From assembly GCA_037127255.1 (NCBI GenBank), contig JBANSL010000004.1, forward strand, positions 69,648,627-69,712,626: DNA of 64,000 nt, read 5' to 3'. Below are positions 53,426 through 62,740 of the stretch, piece by piece. How positions within the stretch are numbered: position 1 is the first letter of the stretch; every line of letters begins with the position of its first letter. The translations under genes were made by a program, and so were the position numbers. Under the pieces are notes generated by a model. That model searched no databases. It saw only the letters and a list, made by a program, of their open reading frames with translations, and was not told the origin of the DNA. The stretch comes from Persicaria tinctoria (Eukaryota; Streptophyta; Magnoliopsida; Caryophyllales; Polygonaceae).

Positions 53426-54500
53426 TTTGGATGATTGGATGTAGTAAAGCTTCTGTATTCAGTAGCATGCATGGTAGCACCAGAATCAAGTATCCACACA
53501 TCAGGGTCAAATTGTAAAGACACATCAGCACACATGAACAATTCAGATGGCCGCAATCATTCATGTTTTCAAGCACAGCAGCAGATAAATCAGTGTGATT
53601 CTTTTTAGCAAGTTCTTCAGCTCGTTTTTTCTTTCTACATTCCCTAACCCAGTGTCCAAGATTGCCACAGTAGTTGCACTTAGCATTAGGATCAGATTTC
53701 TCGGACTTCTCATTCTTGGACTTACTGTTCTTGTTCTTTTTATTCTTTGCCTTAGGTCCTTTTTGGTTATTTTCATTTGTTTTAGAAAACAGAACCTCAG
53801 GTTTCTCAACTTTGTCAGATTTAAGACCTTTAATTTTGAAAACTTTCATGATCTCATTTTTCTCAATAATAGATTCAATTAGTTTATCTTTAGTTAGGTC
53901 ATCACGACTGAACTGGATCACATCTTTAAAGTTGTCGAATTGTGTTGGCAAAGAATTAAGAAGCAAGATTGCCTGATGAGAGTCTTTGATATCGTCCTTA
54001 CATCTTTCAAGTTCTTGAGTCATTTTTAAAAATTTGTCAAGATTGTCATCCAAAGTAAGTGCAGTGTTCATTTTAAAAGTAAACAAACGACAGAGCAAAA
54101 AGATTCTGGGGGGCAAGGACTTAGATAGAAAAAGCTCCTCCAGAGCATGCCATAGAGAGGAAGCGGATGAGTATTTTACCACCTGACGGGCTATGCCGTC
54201 AGTTAACCGTAGCATGATCTCGGCGTGGGCCTTCTCATCGAGCTCCGGGTCGATCGTGGGTGGATCCTTCAGCACGCCTTCAATTCCTTTGAGCTTTGAG
54301 TCCCCTTTGTTGGGTGTCTCAGTCATCGAGGATTCGGTGCCGTCACCAAGCTTGATCCCCGGAGCCGGAGTTGCCGCTGGTGCGGTTGCCTTTACGGCCT
54401 TCCAGCACCCCTCCTTGATCAGTACGGCCTTCATTTTGATTTGCCACATGGCGAAATCAATGTTGCCATCGAAGGGTTTAATGCGTAGAGCACTGTCCAT
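53379..54500 (-). CDS. Copia gag, pol-proximal copy (protease region deleted)
   Basis: Starts MDSALRIKPFDGNIDFAMWQ, the typical Copia gag opening. It has an Ala/Pro insert, the UBN2-like capsid region (LWHALEELFLSKSLPPRIFL, MTQELERCKDDIKDSHQAIL, LNSLPTQFDNFK), a Lys-rich linker and the CCHC knuckle CNYCGNLGHWVREC. After that the frame leaves the pol frame. The protease start WILDSGATMHAT lies in another frame and is cut off there by the deletion joint near 53465. Confidence 0.85.
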   Translation of the reverse strand: MDSALRIKPFDGNIDFAMWQIKMKAVLIKEGCWKAVKATAPAATPAPGIKLGDGTESSMTETPNKGDSKLKGIEGVLKDPPTIDPELDEKAHAEIMLRLTDGIARQVVKYSSASSLWHALEELFLSKSLPPRIFLLCRLFTFKMNTALTLDDNLDKFLKMTQELERCKDDIKDSHQAILLLNSLPTQFDNFKDVIQFSRDDLTKDKLIESIIEKNEIMKVFKIKGLKSDKVEKPEVLFSKTNENNQKGPKAKNKKNKNSKSKNEKSEKSDPNAKCNYCGNLGHWVRECRKKKRAEELAKKNHTDLSAAVLENMNDCGHLNCSCVLMCLYNLTLMCGYLILVLPCMLLNTEALLHPIIQSGTEYSFLQRSYDPL

Positions 54501-54575
54501 TTTCGTGTACCTGAAAAGCAGGAAAACAAGCAGTGAGTACCAGATCTACGAAGTGGAAGCAAGAAATAGAGGTTT

Positions 54576-54977
54576 TCAAGATGGATCTTGAAAACAAAAA
54601 ACCCTAGGACCGGATCTGAGTGCTATCATGCTCTGATACCACCAACAGAGTTCTTCCAAAGATGAAGCTATGGTACAACCAAGTTCTTCCAAAGAGGACT
54701 CTGAAATCAGGTTTCTCCTAAGACTGGGAACAAATTTGACATTGGTGAAAGTTCTAATAACATTATCATGCATACACATAGAAATATCACCAGTACCAGC
54801 AACATGTAGAGTAGTATGATCACCAAGCATAATATCACCACCAACAGACTTATCTAAGTGTTTAAACAAGTTTTCATTGGAAGTAGCATGCATGGTAGCA
54901 CCAGAATCAAGTATCCACACATCAGGGTCAAATTGTAAAGACACATCAGCACACATGAACAATTCAGATGGCCGCAA
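54576..54977 (-). CDS. Protease start fused to repeated leader, middle unit
   Basis: Encodes DPDVWILDSGATMHAT (retropepsin active site DSGA), then FKHLDKSVGGDIMLGDHTTL and FVPSLRRNLIS. It then runs through the duplication joint into translated leader (WWYQSMIALRSG is the primer site TGGTATCAGAGC and beyond). It is in a different frame from the gag that precedes it (54854-55921) and overlaps it by about 120 bases. Confidence 0.7.
   Translation of the reverse strand: MRPSELFMCADVSLQFDPDVWILDSGATMHATSNENLFKHLDKSVGGDIMLGDHTTLHVAGTGDISMCMHDNVIRTFTNVKFVPSLRRNLISESSLEELGCTIASSLEELCWWYQSMIALRSGPRVFCFQDPS
54630..54641 (-). other. Extra primer-binding site 2 (internal)
   Basis: TGGTATCAGAGC on the minus strand at the joint between units, 1421 bp from the next one. 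Confidence 0.9.
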
Positions 54978-55921
54978 TCATTCATGTTTTCAAGCACAGC
55001 AGCAGATAAATCAGTGTGATTCTTTTTAGCAAGTTCTTCAGCTCGTTTTTTCTTTCTACATTCCCTAACCCAGTGTCCAAGATTGCCACAGTAGTTGCAC
55101 TTAGCATTAGGATCAGATTTCTCGGACTTCTCATTCTTGGACTTACTGTTCTTGTTCTTTTTATTCTTTGCCTTAGGTCCTTTTTGGTTATTTTCATTTG
55201 TTTTAGAAAACAGAACCTCAGGTTTCTCAACTTTGTCAGATTTAAGACCTTTAATTTTGAAAACTTTCATGATCTCATTTTTCTCAATAATAGATTCAAT
55301 TAGTTTATCTTTAGTTAGGTCATCACGACTGAACTGGATCACATCTTTAAAGTTGTCGAATTGTGTTGGCAAAGAATTAAGAAGCAAGATTGCCTGATGA
55401 GAGTCTTTGATATCGTCCTTACATCTTTCAAGTTCTTGAGTCATTTTTAAAAATTTGTCAAGATTGTCATCCAAAGTAAGTGCAGTGTTCATTTTAAAAG
55501 TAAACAAACGACAGAGCAAAAAGATTCTGGGGGGCAAGGACTTAGATAGAAAAAGCTCCCCCAGAGCATGCCATAGAGAGGAAGCGGATGAGTATTTTAC
55601 CACCTGACGGGCTATGCCGTCAGTTAACCGTAGCATGATCTCGGCGTGGGCCTTCTCATCGAGCTCCGGGTCGATCGTGGGTGGATCCTTCCGCACGCCT
55701 TCAATTCCTTTGAGCTTTGAGTCCCCTTTGTTGGGTGTCTCAGTCATCGAGGATTCGGTGCCGTCACCAAGCTTGATCCCCGGAGCCGGAGTTGCCGCTG
55801 GTGCGGTTGCCTTTACGGCCTTCCAGCACCCCTCCTTGATCAGTACGGCCTTCATTTTGATTTGCCACATGTCGAAATCAATGTTGCCATCGAAGGGTTT
55901 AATGCGTAGAGCACTGTCCAT
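54854..55921 (-). CDS. Copia gag, middle copy
   Basis: 355 codons, same start, capsid blocks and CNYCGNLGHWVREC knuckle as its neighbours, with a few substitutions (FDMWQ for FAMWQ, VRKDP for VLKDP, ALGEL for ALEEL). It belongs to the second 1421-bp unit. It is followed by protease in a shifted frame, then by the leader of the next unit, so it has no route to pol. Confidence 0.85.
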   Translation of the reverse strand: MDSALRIKPFDGNIDFDMWQIKMKAVLIKEGCWKAVKATAPAATPAPGIKLGDGTESSMTETPNKGDSKLKGIEGVRKDPPTIDPELDEKAHAEIMLRLTDGIARQVVKYSSASSLWHALGELFLSKSLPPRIFLLCRLFTFKMNTALTLDDNLDKFLKMTQELERCKDDIKDSHQAILLLNSLPTQFDNFKDVIQFSRDDLTKDKLIESIIEKNEIMKVFKIKGLKSDKVEKPEVLFSKTNENNQKGPKAKNKKNKNSKSKNEKSEKSDPNAKCNYCGNLGHWVRECRKKKRAEELAKKNHTDLSAAVLENMNDCGHLNCSCVLMCLYNLTLMCGYLILVLPCMLLPMKTCLNT

Positions 55922-55996
55922 TTTCGTGTACCTGAAAAGCAGGAAAACAAGCAGTGAGTACCAGATCTACGAAGTGGAAGCAAGAAATAGAGGTTT

Positions 55997-56398
55997 TCAA
56001 GATGGATCTTGAAAACAAAAAACCCTAGGACCGAATCTGAGTGCTATCATGCTCTGATACCACCAACAGAGTTCTTCCAAAGATGAAGCTATGGTACAAC
56101 CAAGTTCTTCCAAAGAGGACTCTGAAATCAGGTTTCTCCTAAGACTGGGAACAAATTTGACATTGGTGAAAGTTCTAATAACATTATCATGAATACACAT
56201 AGAAATATCACCAGTACCAGCAACATGTAGAGTAGTATGATCACCAAGCATAATATCACCACCAACAGACTTATCTAAGTGTTTAAACAAGTTTTCATTG
56301 GAAGTAGCATGCATGGTAGCACCAGAATCAAGTATCCACACATCAGGGTCAAATTGTAAAGACACATCAGCACACATGAACAATTCAGATGGCCGCAA
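55997..56398 (-). CDS. Protease start fused to repeated leader, LTR-proximal unit
   Basis: Same layout as 54576-54977, with DSGATMHAT and the run-through into leader. Two differences are visible (SMCIHD for SMCMHD, RFGPR for RSGPR). Confidence 0.7.
   Translation of the reverse strand: MRPSELFMCADVSLQFDPDVWILDSGATMHATSNENLFKHLDKSVGGDIMLGDHTTLHVAGTGDISMCIHDNVIRTFTNVKFVPSLRRNLISESSLEELGCTIASSLEELCWWYQSMIALRFGPRVFCFQDPS
56051..56062 (-). other. Extra primer-binding site 1 (internal)
   Basis: TGGTATCAGAGC (minus) at the joint between the first and second units. Confidence 0.9.
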
Positions 56399-57342
56399 TC
56401 ATTCATGTTTTCAAGCACAGCAGCAGATAAATCAGTGTGATTCTTTTTAGCAAGTTCTTCAGCTCGTTTTTTCTTTCTACATTCCCTAACCCAGTGTCCA
56501 AGATTGCCACAGTAGTTGCACTTAGCATTAGGATCAGATTTCTCGGACTTCTCATTCTTGGACTTACTGTTCTTGTTCTTTTTATTCTTTGCCTTAGGTC
56601 CTTTTTGGTTATTTTCATTTGTTTTAGAAAACAGAACCTCAGGTTTCTCAACTTTGTCAGATTTAAGACCTTTAATTTTGAAAACTTTCATGATCTCATT
56701 TTTCTCAATAATAGATTCAATTAGTTTATCTTTAGTTAGGTCATCACGACTGAACTGGATCACATCTTTAAAGTTGTCGAATTGTGTTGGCAAAGAATTA
56801 AGAAGCAAGATTGCCTGATGAGAGTCTTTGATATCGTCCTTACATCTTTCAAGTTCTTGAGTCATTTTTAAAAATTTGTCAAGATTGTCATCCAAAGTAA
56901 GTGCAGTGTTCATTTTAAAAGTAAACAAACGACAGAGCAAAAAGATTCTGGGGGGCAAGGACTTAGATAGAAAAAGCTCCTCCAGAGCATGCCATAGAGA
57001 GGAAGCGGATGAGTATTTTACCACCTGACGGGCTATGCCGTCAGTTAACCGTAGCATGATCTCGGCGTGGGCCTTATCATCGAGCTCCGGGTCGATCGTG
57101 GGTGGATCCTTCAGCACGCCTTCAATTCCTTTGAGCTTTGAGTCCCCTTTGTTGGGTGTCTCAGTCATCGAGGATTCGGTGCCGTCACCAAGCTTGATCC
57201 CCGGAGCCGGAGTTGCCGCTGGTGCGGTTGCCTTTACGGCCTTCCAACACCCCTCCTTGATCAGTACGACCTTCATTTTGATTTGCCACATGGCGAAATC
57301 AATGTTGCCATCGAAGGGTTTAATGCGTAGAGCACTGTCCAT
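56275..57342 (-). CDS. Copia gag, LTR-proximal copy
   Basis: 355 codons, gag start MDSALRIKPFDG about 130 bases after the true primer site, so this is the copy translated first from a genomic transcript. Small differences from the others: KMKVVLIK for KMKAVLIK and LDDKAH for LDEKAH. It has an intact CCHC knuckle. The capsid region predicts a working Gag, but protease follows in another frame. Confidence 0.85.
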   Translation of the reverse strand: MDSALRIKPFDGNIDFAMWQIKMKVVLIKEGCWKAVKATAPAATPAPGIKLGDGTESSMTETPNKGDSKLKGIEGVLKDPPTIDPELDDKAHAEIMLRLTDGIARQVVKYSSASSLWHALEELFLSKSLPPRIFLLCRLFTFKMNTALTLDDNLDKFLKMTQELERCKDDIKDSHQAILLLNSLPTQFDNFKDVIQFSRDDLTKDKLIESIIEKNEIMKVFKIKGLKSDKVEKPEVLFSKTNENNQKGPKAKNKKNKNSKSKNEKSEKSDPNAKCNYCGNLGHWVRECRKKKRAEELAKKNHTDLSAAVLENMNDCGHLNCSCVLMCLYNLTLMCGYLILVLPCMLLPMKTCLNT

Positions 57343-57471
57343 TTTCGTGTACCTGAAAAGCAGGAAAACAAGCAGTGAGTACCAGATCTACGAAGTGGAA
57401 GCAAGAAATAGAGGTTTTCAAGATGGATCTTGAAAACAAAAAACCCTAGGACCGGATCTGAGTGCTATCAT

Positions 57472-57483
57472 GCTCTGATACCA
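57472..57483 (-). other. Primer-binding site of the minus-strand Copia element
   Basis: TGGTATCAGAGC one base from the end of the 5' LTR, complementary to initiator tRNA-Met. Confidence 0.92.
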
Positions 57484-57484
57484 C

Positions 57485-58405
57485 TGTAGATTCGAGATCG
57501 ACTTCCTATCTCTCAGATCGGAGATAAGAAGTTAGGGTTCGAGTGTAAACAACCAAGATAAACCGTAAAGTAAACGACACAGCAGATTTACGTGGTTCGA
57601 TCCGAAGATCTACTCCACGGGGCCTCAGCAGGGAGGCACCGAGTCAAATCCACTAAGTACTAATCGGTATTACAGAGTATGGTTGCAGATGAACCAATAT
57701 CAGACAAGGCAAGCAAGGATAGAGCAAGATACAAGAGGAAAGTGAAGAAGTAAAGCAAGAAAAGGTAGAACACTCCCCAGATCTGAAGAACAGGTCAGAT
57801 CTGTGCACATGAGCTCGCCGGAGAAGAAGGACTTCGCCGAAGGAGGAGCTGATGCCTCGTTCTTCCTTGTTGTGGACGAGATCTAAGGTCTCGCAAGGAG
57901 ATGCGCCTTAGAAATCGCCGGATCTTCACGAACGCCGCCGAGGAGCACCGGAAAACCCTAGCTACATAGCCTCTCTCTCTTCTTTCTCTCTCTGCCGCTT
58001 TGGAACTGAATTAGGTTAAGAGAAACCCTAGAGCTGCTTCAGCTATATAGGCGTGCCAATAACCAAAACGCAGCGTCGAGCAACTGGAGCGAGCTCAAGG
58101 AACATGGGCTTTAGGTGAGCTGGCTTGGGCTTCTCCAGAAATGGGCTCAAGGGAACAGGCCCATCCGGAATAGCGAAATGATCCAATCGCATATATCATA
58201 CAACATATAACATATACTTTAACTAATATGTGAGCATAGTTATGTTAACTACACTTCTAACATATAGTCATAGTATATAATATATGTGTATAATATATAT
58301 TAGTACCTTGTTAGTCAATCTTGCCTACGTCTTTAATCCGATATTAGTTAACCTACCATCCTATACTCCTAGATAAAATATGCTTAAGAATAAGAAGACA
58401 TAACA
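57485..58405 (-). repeat. 5' LTR of the minus-strand Copia element
   Basis: 921 bp, TG...CA. A TATA box (CTATATAGC, 58043-58050) lies before a CT-rich stretch, the likely promoter. Confidence 0.92.
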
Positions 58406-58410
58406 CATTC
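58406..58410. repeat. Target-site duplication (CATTC), right copy
   Basis: Matches 49343-49347. Confidence 0.9.
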
Positions 58411-59340
58411 AAATCCTAGATTGGGATGTACCGGACAAATTAATTAATATAGAAACTAAATAAAAATGGAAACATCACCACAAAATCAACTCACAAGCTA
58501 CTTAACCACATCACTACAAGAAATAATAAATACAAGTGGATTTGGAAGCTTCGTTTACCACCTAGGATTCATAATTTTATTTGGAAAGCGGTAGTTGATG
58601 GTCTTCCCACAAAAGAAAGGCTAAATAGATATTTTAGTAGAGAATCATCCCAGTGTTGTCTATGCAACGATGACGATGAAGATGCCCATCATTTATTTAT
58701 GAAATGCCCTATCACTATAGCGTTAATAACCCACTATGAACAAAAAATTTATTTATGAACATAAGACCTTTATTTCCATTTATAAAACTCTTTGCTTTTA
58801 TATTCATTTTGGAGACCTTTATTTCATATGGAACGCTATATGGCACCTAATGAACAACATTATATTTAACAAAAAAGAAAATTCACTCAATACCAAGAAT
58901 TGACCAACAGATAGTCCGCAATATAACAAACTAGCACTCCTACCAAAAAAATATAACAAACTAGCACAAGGCGCAAATAAATGAAAGCACCAAAAAAAAA
59001 AAAAAAAAAAAAGATTCGAAAAGTTCTAGGGTGGCAAAAACCACCAAGGGGCTACTACAAAATAAATGTAGATCGACAACTCTGTTAAGCCTTCGCGAAT
59101 ATCGCATTGGTGGCGTCACTCGGGATTGTGCTGGTCAAGTAATTGATATGTTTCAGTATAGGGTCCAACAAGGATATGCACTTCACATAGAAGCTTATGC
59201 TTTTACCGCCGGGTTAAAGTTAGTCCTAGTCTCGACATGGGGCTACGAAAGGTTATTATTGAAGGAGATAGTCTTAGAGAAATCAACGTCATCAATGGTA
59301 TATAGCAACAATACCCCCTGATTATATAGTTAGCTAGGAC
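58411..59340 (+). pseudogene. L1 LINE remnant: zf-RVT and RNase H, broken
   Basis: From 58529: YKWIWKLRLPPRIHNFIWKA, VDGLPTKERLNRYFSR, then CCLCNDDDEDAHHLFMKCP, the zf-RVT segment that follows the L1 RT. AIWHLMNNIIFNKKENS (about 58830) and GWQKPPRGYYKINVD (about 59030), RIGGVTRDCAGQVIDMF (about 59097) give the linker and RNase H start. Interruptions: a 45-base insertion at about 58766-58815, an A-run at 58990-59012, stops and frameshifts. Confidence 0.75.
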
Positions 59341-59504
59341 TGCTATAGGGAATCTATATATTGTTGATTATATAGTAGACTATGAAAACTTGTAACTTGA
59401 TGACCTTTCCTTTGAACATGGAGCTTTGTAATATTACCCATATAGATAATCAAGGACCAATCTTACTTACTCAAAGACATATCACTTGTCTACGTACTGT
59501 AAAA

Positions 59505-59605
59505 TGTATATAGATCGAAAGATATATTTTTATATTTTATATAGTTTTTATCTTAATTAAAAAACCATATAAAAATTAAATATTTTAATACGGAAGTAGT
59601 ATTGA
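59505..59605. mobile_element. Stowaway-like MITE fragment
   Basis: AT-rich segment with TTATATAGTTTTTAT and the end ACGGAAGTAGTA; similar to 41850-41995. Confidence 0.4.
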
Positions 59606-59874
59606 ACAGGACCCCCAAAATACATTGGACGGCTTTTTGAACATGCTATTGGACGGGTCTGTTGCTTACTGGTGTGATCATCTTGTAAACAGTTCCCGAT
59701 CAAATTGCACTACAACTTTGTTCAATGTATTGAATTGGAAAACATTAATGTAAAAAGGAATAAAGAAAGGAAAATATCTGTTGATTTGTGGACTGTACAA
59801 CGTGGGCTGACCTAGCGTTTGTTACATTTTATCATCCCATATAAAAAATAATGCGTTTTGAGTATGATCTTATA

Positions 59875-60343
59875 CATGCACGGAACCAGGATTACAATCT
59901 TGGGTAGGCTAAATTTGTACAGTATATATTTTATATTTTTCCCTATATCTATTTACTTAAAAATTAAAGATTTTTTTCCATCTATATTTAAATTAGCGAT
60001 AATAGAATTAATTACTTATTAAATATCCTTGCATTTAAGAAAAATAAATGATGAAATTAATCTATGGAAAAAAAATGGTTGCAATTTTGGCTGGAAGCTA
60101 CTGATGGAAAACCGCAGCTGATGGAAAATGGCTACTGTCTGTGTGTGATGGAAAACCGCAGGCAAAAAATTATGGGGATTGAGTGTAAGGGGATTCGAAC
60201 CCAGGTTTAAACCATAACCTTCTTTCCTCTCTACCAATTGCGCTGGTTAAGCAATGTGCTCATACGCACTCTATATTACATATATTACTAGCGAACTGGG
60301 GTGGGCTGCAGCACACACCAGCCCACCCCTAGTTCCGTCCCTG
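59875..60343 (-). mobile_element. hAT-type MITE with a tRNA-like core, copy 2
   Basis: The right end ...CTAGTTCCGTCCCTG and the left end CACGGAACCAGG are inverted repeats of the family at 38694-39140. The GGGGTGGGCTG...CAGCCCACCCC hairpin is also shared. The 8-bp TSD ATCTTATA lies at 59867-59874 and 60344-60351. Confidence 0.85.
60187..60260 (-). ncRNA. tRNA-like segment inside MITE copy 2
   Basis: Minus strand: CAGCGCAATTGGTAGAG (A-box-like) and GGGTTCGAATCCC (B box and T stem) spaced as in a tRNA. Better preserved than the segment in copy 1, but without a convincing acceptor stem. Confidence 0.55.
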
Positions 60344-60351
60344 ATCTTATA

Positions 60352-60915
60352 TATCTCATTCGAACTTTGGTGATATGCATGCATATCAATTTTTTTTTTG
60401 TTGGGATTCCACTCCAAAACGAATCATGTCCTTGAGTATAGGATATGAATTATCTGGATTGAGAAAAATTCATTACCAAACATAGTATCGACCATAGAAA
60501 AACAATTTTCAGAAAAGTTAACATAATTTAATTTGGGAAAATCTTTTATAATCAAACATCCTGTGCCATAGAAAAACCATAGATAAAAAAATACATAAAA
60601 TGGCTTTAATTATTTTGTTAAAAAATAGATTTTCATTTTATAATTTAATAACAAAAATAAACTCGACGTAACTAATTTTACTTTTTTTAAAACATTGTGA
60701 GATAGAATCAAATTGATAGTCGAACAATCCTACACAAATATAAACAATCAAAGCCTCATTGGAAGAGGGAAAAAAAAAAAAAAGGAAGAAAAATCCAAGG
60801 AAATGTAGTGAAGTTGAAACACACAAGTTATAGTTCTGCCGTCCATCAGATTTATCAAACCCAAGATCTCATTATTCTCATATATTTACTAAACACAACG
60901 CGCTAGCTAGCTAGT
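60352..60915. other. AT-rich DNA, no gene seen
   Basis: Poly(A)/poly(T) runs only; the 62-codon minus frame is low complexity. Confidence 0.5.
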
Positions 60916-61068
60916 TTTTCTTGCGGCGGCGGCTGGCGGCGGCGGCGGCTAGGGCGTGACTAGCGGCGGCGGCTAGGGATTGCGGCGGCGGCGGCTTGGG
61001 GCTGCGGCGGCGTAGTGGATCGTTAGATGTGAAACAAAATTAGGGTTTCACACAAAAGCCTGATACCA
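60916..61068 (-). other. GCC-repeat leader of a truncated LTR element
   Basis: GCGGCGGCGG blocks at 60922-61015 lie next to a primer-like site. On the minus strand the order is LTR end, TGGTATCAGGC (61058-61068), then a leader rich in CGCCGCCGC. No gag follows, as the element is cut off near 60916. Confidence 0.45.
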
Positions 61069-61193
61069 TGTAAGTGTTTGGAGAACTGAGTCCTTGACGG
61101 ATCTCAGAGGCCTACTCCTGTATATATATCAATGGGTGAAAACTCTGAGGGTACAATGGTAACTGTACATGTATAAATAATATAATGCTAACA
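61069..61193 (-). repeat. Short LTR (125 bp) of a truncated or TRIM-like element
   Basis: Minus strand TGTTAGCATT...AACACTTACA, so TG...CA ends. It has ATATATATAC inside as a TATA box and a tRNA-Met-like primer site directly after it. No second LTR was found in the window. Confidence 0.5.
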
Positions 61194-61447
61194 ATAATAC
61201 TTTGTTAAAGAATTGTATATATAATATGTATATTGAATTCATAAGTCGACCTTTATAATGAATAAAAGTTGCGTGACAAATGAAGCCGACGCCTTTCAGT
61301 TGAGTTCATTAGGTAGGAAACATGATCAGTTATAGGATACGTACCTTATCACGTTCCCTCACGAACATACACTACTCTGAACTTAAAGTTGTTGATAAAA
61401 GAAGTAAATCGCGAGATGTGTATCGACAATAACAAATAAACAATAAC

Positions 61448-61456
61448 ATGACGGCA
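61448..61456. repeat. Target-site duplication (ATGACGGCA) of the retroposon, left copy
   Basis: Repeated at 62006-62014. Confidence 0.8.
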
Positions 61457-62005
61457 TTTGCTAAAACGTATCCCGAAAGAGCCTTGAGTAAACCCACCCG
61501 AAAGGGTCTGATGAAATTTCGCAAGGGCTTGTCGATATTCTTGTAGGTGAAAATTGTTGGCGTTCTGTTCGAGCAGCTTGCGGCTCTGCTTCTGATGTTT
61601 TTAGGAGATCTTTTGCTTGGTTGGGGGACGTGGAGTCTGGAGTCGGGTTTGGCTGGGGTCGAGGTGGTGCGCTCAGGGCGGCTCCGTATCCGGGATAGAG
61701 TTTCCTTGGAGTTCGTCTGCACTACCCACAGGTGATAGAGTCCTGCTGTACTGCTGGCCTGCGGTGTTACTGTATCGGTGGTGCTTGGCTTCGTTCTTCG
61801 GCTGCTTCCTCAACTTTTTGGTGGCAGTCGATCTTCTTGAGACGTATTATTGTAGAGTTTATTTCTACTTATTTCATTTCGCTTTTTTTTTTCTTTTTTT
61901 TTTTTGTTTATTAGTTGTACTTAGACGGTTCACCGTCTGTCGACTTTGTCGGCCTCTCGATGAGTCAGACCTGTCTGACCTTCGAATTTTTACCTAATAA
62001 AAAAA
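61457..62005 (+). mobile_element. 5'-truncated copy of the non-coding retroposon family
   Basis: 549 bp, colinear with the minus-strand element split at 7000-7328/18456-19470 but starting later, so it is 5' truncated. Ends CAGACCTGTCTGACCTTCG...TAATAAAAAAA, an A-rich tail, and is flanked by a 9-bp TSD. These are the marks of LINE-driven retrotransposition. No coding domain; the 126-codon frame is not supported. Confidence 0.75.
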
Positions 62006-62225
62006 ATGACGGCACCACTTGCTCATGAAATTCGATCGCCCTTAATATTGGGTCATGAGTGTGGCCAAAGATATATAATAACACTCCTATATAGCTACAT
62101 CAACATATATAATTGAATGCAAACATTGTGTGTTTGTTCCTAATTTATTGATCCAATAATTACAGGTTAAGAAAAGAAAACACCTTTTGATATTTTCTTA
62201 TATATATAACTTGAAGTTATAAACT

Positions 62226-62312
62226 CTCCCCGTCCGATGAACTATCTATGTGTATTCTCCTGATTGATAGTTTTGTTTTGATATAGAATACGCCTTAATC
62301 CGACATTCGACT
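62226..62312. mobile_element. Fragment of the 36631-37377 MITE family
   Basis: GATGAACTAT.TATGTGTATT and ATACGCCTTAATCCGA match 36678-36745 closely. Confidence 0.6.
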
Positions 62313-62610
62313 GTAATTATGTCATTGGTGCAGAAGCTATGGCTTTGTATAGAGGCATAAAAGAAGGCATCGCTAGAGATATCCTAAATATCGAAATTGA
62401 AGGGAATAATCTCTGCATTGTTAATGCACTCATACATGCATGGGTACCTGGAATTGCCCTTGGGAGATTAAAATGATCGTTTTTTACTCTTGGTTGGACC
62501 TTCTTAAATTTTCATCGGTCCACATTCGTCATGTTTACATGAAACTTAATAGTGTTGTGTACATGCTAACCCAACTGAGACACTTAACTCCTAACACTAA
62601 TCTAAATATA
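62313..62610 (+). pseudogene. L1 RNase H remnant
   Basis: EAMALYRGIKEGIARDILNI followed by EIEGNNLCIVNALIH, then in another frame TWNCPWEIKMIVFYSWLDLL and VHIRHVYMKLNSVVYMLTQL. This is the middle and end of the L1 RNase H (IEGD, PWEI..., IPREGN... equivalents) with at least one frameshift near 62440. Confidence 0.65.
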
Positions 62611-62740
62611 CAAAATTTCAAATTCTCATCTAAAAATACGCTCTAGATTAAAATACGAATACATAGTAGCCAAATTTAATTTCTTTCTGTTATAAAAAAA
62701 AAGTCAAAAAGGTTATCAAGGACTAACAACATCATGTGAG

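Larger units (their letters stand above)
49348..58405 (-). mobile_element. Young Ty1/Copia retrotransposon (Tork/Tnt1-like) with triplicated PBS-gag units
   Basis: LTRs at 57485-58405 (5') and 49348-50269 (3'), each about 920 bp and ~99% alike by eye, are flanked by CATTC. Minus-strand order: 5' LTR, primer site, three gag copies, then integrase-RT-RNase H. The leader + gag + protease start is a 1421-bp unit present three times in tandem, bringing three primer-binding sites. Pol is one long open frame, but the gag copy beside it has lost most of the protease, so no complete gag-protease-pol series remains. Confidence 0.93.

Noticed and set aside
53561..57433. Plus-strand ORFs of 95-132 codons repeated three times
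   Set aside because: They are antisense shadows of the triplicated gag and merely inherit its repetition.
58512..58523. CACTACAAGAAA, a perfect CACTA-transposon start word
   Set aside because: No subterminal repeats follow; the sequence continues directly into an L1 zf-RVT frame, so it is probably chance.
60922..61015. GCGGCGGCGG cluster as a possible CRISPR-like or satellite array
   Set aside because: It is a short trinucleotide microsatellite within an LTR-element leader, with no repeat-spacer order.
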